From positions 1-64,000 of the forward strand of contig JABIPA010000073.1 in assembly GCA_018698675.1 (NCBI GenBank): 64,000 bases of DNA. Direction: 5' to 3'. The translations under genes and the position numbers were made by a program. Shown here one piece after another: positions 59,874-64,000 of the stretch (positions are counted from its first letter, which is position 1; each line of letters opens with the position of its first letter). The notes beneath the pieces were generated by a model, which had not been told where the DNA came from, did not search any database, and worked only from the letters and a program-made list of their open reading frames with translations. Origin of the DNA: a bacterium. Its GTDB lineage: Bacteria > Margulisbacteria > Marinamargulisbacteria > JABIPA01.

Positions 59874-60683
59874 ATGAATAAAATTAAAATTGCAATTCTT
59901 CAATTGCCAGGTACAAATTGTGAATATGAGACAAAACGATGTGTCGATGCACTTGGAATGACAGGTGATATTGTTCGGTGGAATTCGTCTAGAGAGACGA
60001 TTGAATCGTATGACGGGTATATTTTACCTGGGGGGTTCTCTTTTCAGGACAGAGTGAGATCTGGGGCAATCGCCGCAAAATTGGAATTGATGTCAATATT
60101 AGAGGCGTCAGCGGACCAAGGGAAGCCTATTTTGGGGATTTGTAATGGGTGCCAGGTATTGGCTGAAACAGGACTCGTTCCAGGAGCTAACGATAATAAA
60201 ATAGAGATGGCGCTTACCTATAATAATGATAATGGTAAACGGGTAGGGTTTATTTGTGATTGGAAATATGTGACGTTTAAGAACCCAAGTGCTTCTATTT
60301 TTACAAAAGAATTCAAAGATACGGACGTCTTGGCAATTCCAATTAATCATGGCGAAGGTTGTTTTATATTTAATGACGAGTATGTAGATGACGTTAAGAC
60401 TTTAGGCGCCATTCAATATTGCACAGAATCTGGTGATATCGATGAAAGTTATCCAACAAATCCAAATGGAAGTATGTTGAATATCGCTGGAGTCGCGAAT
60501 AAAAAAGGAAATGTATTTGCAATGATGCCTCATCCTGAGCGAGCCTTTTTTAAAAAACAGTTTCCTAAAGATTTAGAAAAGACCCTGTCGGATAGTAAGT
60601 CTGAATTGGGGCCTTGGGCATTATTATTAAAAGGTATGAAAAATTACATTGAATCTGAAAAGATTAAAAAGGACGTAGGATAA
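59874..60683 (+). CDS. purQ: phosphoribosylformylglycinamidine synthase glutaminase subunit
   Basis: 'ILQLPGTNCEYET', 'YILPGGFSFQDRVRSGAIAA', 'ILGICNGCQVLAETGLVPG', 'MMPHPERAF'. Confidence 0.95.
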   Translation: MNKIKIAILQLPGTNCEYETKRCVDALGMTGDIVRWNSSRETIESYDGYILPGGFSFQDRVRSGAIAAKLELMSILEASADQGKPILGICNGCQVLAETGLVPGANDNKIEMALTYNNDNGKRVGFICDWKYVTFKNPSASIFTKEFKDTDVLAIPINHGEGCFIFNDEYVDDVKTLGAIQYCTESGDIDESYPTNPNGSMLNIAGVANKKGNVFAMMPHPERAFFKKQFPKDLEKTLSDSKSELGPWALLLKGMKNYIESEKIKKDVG

Positions 60684-61201
60684 TGATTCTTTATACGTAT
60701 CAAAAAAATATTGATCTTCAAGCGATGTCTGCAAGTGAATCGATGAAAAATGATTTGGGATTAGAAACTTTAAATAAATTATCTAGATTCGTTGCTTGGG
60801 AGCTAGAGTTTGATGGAGAAGATGAAACACTTCAATTAAAAAATCTTTTGGAAAATTCTTTTTTTATCGTTAATCCGAACAAAGAATTATATAAAGTTAA
60901 TGAAATGCCAACTCGAACCATAAGAAACGGTGAAATGGGGATTCGTGTTAAAGTTGAACAAAAAATTTCCCAACAATTTGATTTAGAAACGTTGAATAAA
61001 AATAGCGGTGTAAAGTTGAAGAGCTTGAGAAATTTTTTGATCTGGGATCTTTATGTTTCATATGATGAAATATCTTCAAAAGAAGATGTTCTTAAAGCAG
61101 TGACGCGGCAAGTGATTATTACGACTAACTCTTCTAAAGGATTGTTAGTAAATCCAGTGTCTGAACGCGCAACTATTAGTCTGATAAATCCTACTTCATA
61201 A
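60683..61201 (+). CDS. PurS-like protein, apparently tandem duplicated
   Basis: 172 aa; overlaps purQ stop; two similar halves with PurS-like spacing. Confidence 0.6.
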   Translation: MILYTYQKNIDLQAMSASESMKNDLGLETLNKLSRFVAWELEFDGEDETLQLKNLLENSFFIVNPNKELYKVNEMPTRTIRNGEMGIRVKVEQKISQQFDLETLNKNSGVKLKSLRNFLIWDLYVSYDEISSKEDVLKAVTRQVIITTNSSKGLLVNPVSERATISLINPTS

Positions 61202-61205
61202 CGCT

Positions 61206-62054
61206 GTGATAGATCTTACGATAGTTATCGTTAACTACAACGGTGCCGATTATATATCGGAATGTATCGAATCGATAAATAGTAGTAAGGACTCGTTGGA
61301 AAAAGAAGTGGTGATCGTCGACAATAATTCTCAAGATTCGTCTTTAGATGTTATCCAGTCATTACTGAATCCTAAGATTCGACTAATCAGTAATAAAGAG
61401 AATCTAGGGTTTTCTGCAGCTAATAATCAGGGAATTAAAGTAGCGAATGGAAAGTATATCTTTTTGCTTAATAACGACACCATATTGAAACCAGATTGTT
61501 TACAGAAATTAAAAAATTTTTTTGACACAGAAGAAAGTCTTGGTGGCGTAGCTCCTCAATTATTAAATGAGGACGAGACCATTCAAGTTTATGGAAGCGT
61601 CCTATCTCATTGGAGGTATAGAGGTTCAAGGCCCATTTCGTTGTCGTTTCTTTCAGGGGCTGCGTTTTTTACAACTAAATCGATTCTAGAAAAAATAAAT
61701 GGCTTGGATGAAAATTTCTTTTTTTACAACGAAGATATTGATCTTTGCATGCAAATTAAAAAGTTGGGACTCAAATTGATTTATTATCCTCCTGCAAAAC
61801 TTATTCATTATGGAGGAAAGGCGACAGCGACAAGAAAGTCGGGGTCGATTATTGAAGGATATAGAGGCGGGTTATATTTAGTAAGAAAACATTATCCGAA
61901 TTGGGTTTACCAATTGTACAAAAGAGTATTAATGCTTGATGTGGGGCCTAGACTAATAGTAGCGAAACTAAAAAAGAATGAAGATTATTGTCATGCATAT
62001 AAGTCTGTAATTGAAATTGTTAGACAAGAAAAAATAATAGGGAGAGTTATTTAA
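61206..62054 (+). CDS. family 2 glycosyltransferase
   Basis: 'LTIVIVNYNGADYISECIESI', 'GFSAANNQGIKVANGKYIFLLNNDT', 'FFFYNEDIDLCMQIKKLG'. Start codon not certain. Confidence 0.92.
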   Translation: MIDLTIVIVNYNGADYISECIESINSSKDSLEKEVVIVDNNSQDSSLDVIQSLLNPKIRLISNKENLGFSAANNQGIKVANGKYIFLLNNDTILKPDCLQKLKNFFDTEESLGGVAPQLLNEDETIQVYGSVLSHWRYRGSRPISLSFLSGAAFFTTKSILEKINGLDENFFFYNEDIDLCMQIKKLGLKLIYYPPAKLIHYGGKATATRKSGSIIEGYRGGLYLVRKHYPNWVYQLYKRVLMLDVGPRLIVAKLKKNEDYCHAYKSVIEIVRQEKIIGRVI

Positions 62055-62056
62055 GT

Positions 62057-62674
62057 ATGTTAAAAAAAATTAGTTTTTTTATTTTATGTTTGTTTGTTCT
62101 GAGTAATAGCGTGTTTAGTGAAACGTATGTCATTCCAACAGACCTCCAGGCCGATATTGGCTCGTTCGAAAAACAATATGAAGTGAATCCTACGGATAAT
62201 ACTCGATTCGATTTAGCTATGGCGTATGCATATACAGGTCAAATTATTAAGGGATGGAAATTGTTAAAAAAAGTTTCTCCTGAGTACGCAGAAGTGGTTG
62301 TTGATGTACAAGCGAAGTTGGTTGAAAAAGAGCCTGAAAATTGGAAACATCATTTTAAATTAGCGTTTGGACAATATTTTAAAGGCGATAAAGATGTTGC
62401 CCAAAAAAGCTTTCAAACGGTTATAGACCTGGACCCAAAAAATGTGTGGGCAATGGGATATTATGCATTGTTAGAAGGTGAAAAAGGTGAAAATAGTTCG
62501 GCTATTGAATGGTGTGAAAAAGCTTTAAAAATAGAACCGAATGCAACAGGAATACATTTCTTAAAGGCAGAAGGGCATAGGCGACAAGGTGATTTTATGA
62601 AGGCAATTGGTCATATGATGATTGTTGGGCGATTGACCACTGAGGAAAATATTGAACTTCCGAAAGAGCTTTAG
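62057..62674 (+). CDS. secreted TPR-repeat protein
   Basis: Signal peptide and TPR-like repeats 'AQKSFQTVIDLDPKNVWAMGYYALLEGEKGENSSAIEWCEKALKIEPNA'. Confidence 0.8.
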   Translation: MLKKISFFILCLFVLSNSVFSETYVIPTDLQADIGSFEKQYEVNPTDNTRFDLAMAYAYTGQIIKGWKLLKKVSPEYAEVVVDVQAKLVEKEPENWKHHFKLAFGQYFKGDKDVAQKSFQTVIDLDPKNVWAMGYYALLEGEKGENSSAIEWCEKALKIEPNATGIHFLKAEGHRRQGDFMKAIGHMMIVGRLTTEENIELPKEL

Positions 62675-63248
62675 CTGGTTTCGAAAAAGAAAACGTTTTT
62701 CAGCAGGACTTATTGCCGGAATCTCTTTTGTAGCATTTGTTTATATGTTTTTTTCTGCTCCAGAAATCACAGACCTTCCTGAGAAAAAAAGAGGACTTCC
62801 TGATTTTAGATTTGAAGATATCGTCATTTCAGAATTTGATTCGGGAAATTCCGTTTGGGAAATAAATGCGAGGCAAGCACATCTTTATAGAGATAGTGAT
62901 AATTCTTTTTTAAAGGGCGTAGCGGGGACTGTCTATGATGACGATAAGGAAATTATTGCTTTTGAGGCACCTAAGGCGGAACTAAATTTAAATAAATCTA
63001 TTTTAAGATTGATAGATGTTGTGGCTAGTATCAAGTTTGATACCCTGGAAACGAATATAAAGGCAGATGAGTTGATTTGGGATGGAGAAAAGCAATCTTT
63101 TGAAGGAAGAGGTCAGGTGCAGATAGAATCTGAGTTGGGTTTGATGAAAGGTGACTATTTTTTGGTTTCAATTCCGATTAGGAAAATCAGGTTAGAATCG
63201 AATTCGGAAGCACATTTTAATTATACTAAAACTCTTCCTGTGAATTAG
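62652..63248 (+). CDS. lptC: LptC-like LPS transport protein
   Basis: N-terminal TM, 'PDFRFEDIVISEFDSGNSVWEINARQAHLYRD...VYDDDKEIIAFEAPKAELN'. Confidence 0.82.
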   Translation: MNFRKSFSWFRKRKRFSAGLIAGISFVAFVYMFFSAPEITDLPEKKRGLPDFRFEDIVISEFDSGNSVWEINARQAHLYRDSDNSFLKGVAGTVYDDDKEIIAFEAPKAELNLNKSILRLIDVVASIKFDTLETNIKADELIWDGEKQSFEGRGQVQIESELGLMKGDYFLVSIPIRKIRLESNSEAHFNYTKTLPVN

Positions 63249-63307
63249 ATAATTAGTAAATGATTTAAGTTAGTTGGAAATCTCATCAAATAACCTTATA
63301 ATGCGGC

Positions 63308-64000
63308 ATGCGACAAACGTCTTTACTTTCTTTTCTATCTAATAATTCTGCTTATTCAAGACGAGACTTGTTTGATTGTCTAAAAGACAAGCAGGTTAAA
63401 GTTAATCAAATTGTGGTTACTGATGGCTCGATGCCAATAAATCCAAACCGGGATATTGTGAAAGTTCGTCGTCAGACAATTAAGAGTTATAAAAAAGTAT
63501 ACTTCAAATTTAATAAGCCGGTTGGCGTTGTAAATTCCTTAAACGATCCTAAACATAGAAAAGACTTAAAAAGTTATATCAAGAAATGCAAAGAGCCCGT
63601 TTTCCCCGTCGGACGATTGGATATGGATTCTGAAGGTCTTCTTTTATTTACAAATAACGGTGAATTAGCGAACCAAATTATGCATCCTAAGTTTGAAATT
63701 GAGAAAAAGTACGTCGTTGTTGTAAAAAAAGACGATGATAAAAATACCTTGAAATTTAAATCGGAGTTGTTGCCACGTTTAGAAAAAGGTCTTTTTTTGG
63801 ATGATGGACCTATAGCGTTCAAGTCGGCGACGTTCCTTTCAAAGGATACTGTAGAAGTTGTTCTTACCGAAGGTCGAAATCGAATAATACGGCGAGTGTT
63901 TCAACATTTTGGCTACGAAGTAATTATGTTGAAACGCATAGAGATTGGAAGTGTGAAGTTGAACCAGTTGAAGTCTGGTCAAATGACAGAACTTTCGGCA
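63308..64000 (+). CDS. RsuA/RluB-family pseudouridine synthase, truncated by window end
   Basis: Not in ORF track; ATG 63308 reads MRQTSLLSFLSNNSAYSRRDLFDCLKDKQVKVNQIVVTDG...FNKPVGVVNS...FPVGRLDMDSEGLLLFTNNGELANQIMHPKFEIEKKYVV...LTEGRNRIIRRVFQHFGY. Confidence 0.93.
   Translation, partial: MRQTSLLSFLSNNSAYSRRDLFDCLKDKQVKVNQIVVTDGSMPINPNRDIVKVRRQTIKSYKKVYFKFNKPVGVVNSLNDPKHRKDLKSYIKKCKEPVFPVGRLDMDSEGLLLFTNNGELANQIMHPKFEIEKKYVVVVKKDDDKNTLKFKSELLPRLEKGLFLDDGPIAFKSATFLSKDTVEVVLTEGRNRIIRRVFQHFGYEVIMLKRIEIGSVKLNQLKSGQMTELSA

Noticed and set aside
1-64000. Alternative genetic code (UAA or UGA reassigned) to explain the ftsI stop
   Set aside because: UAA and UGA both end many other well-formed genes here (e.g. 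dapL UAA, leuC UGA); only one gene shows an internal stop.
1-64000. CRISPR arrays, transposases, integrases, phage genes or defence systems
   Set aside because: None visible; the only tandem repeats are the 11-bp x 3 and AAT x 9 tracts, which lack spacers.

Overview
AT-rich, gene-dense chromosomal window from a diderm bacterium. Lineage cannot be assigned from sequence alone; a candidate-phylum relative is plausible but unproven. I see no phage, transposon, CRISPR array or rRNA. Content is mostly housekeeping: ppdK-dnaG-rpoD, yqeK-LCP-rsfS, lysC, murA, dapF-dapL, leuCD, gapA-pgk, pgi, lptA/lptC, trxB-like, purQ-purS-like, ftsL-ftsI, and three tRNAs. There is also a type IV pilus / type II secretion-like locus at about 41.0-53.6 kb. 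The most interesting observations are: (1) three exact 11-bp tandem repeats right after a well-placed ATG with a Shine-Dalgarno in front of the PilM/GspL-like gene, which throw that ATG out of frame while two copies would restore it (candidate phase-variation switch, or a -1 frameshift signal, or an indel artefact); (2) an in-frame TAA inside the essential division gene ftsI; (3) a 785-aa pilin-like protein with four Ig-like repeats and a C-terminal lectin-like domain; (4) a thioredoxin-reductase-like protein without the usual CxxC; (5) a tandem-duplicated PurS-like protein; (6) a (AAT)9 poly-Asn tract in dnaG. All identifications are from reading the protein sequences; no database search was run.
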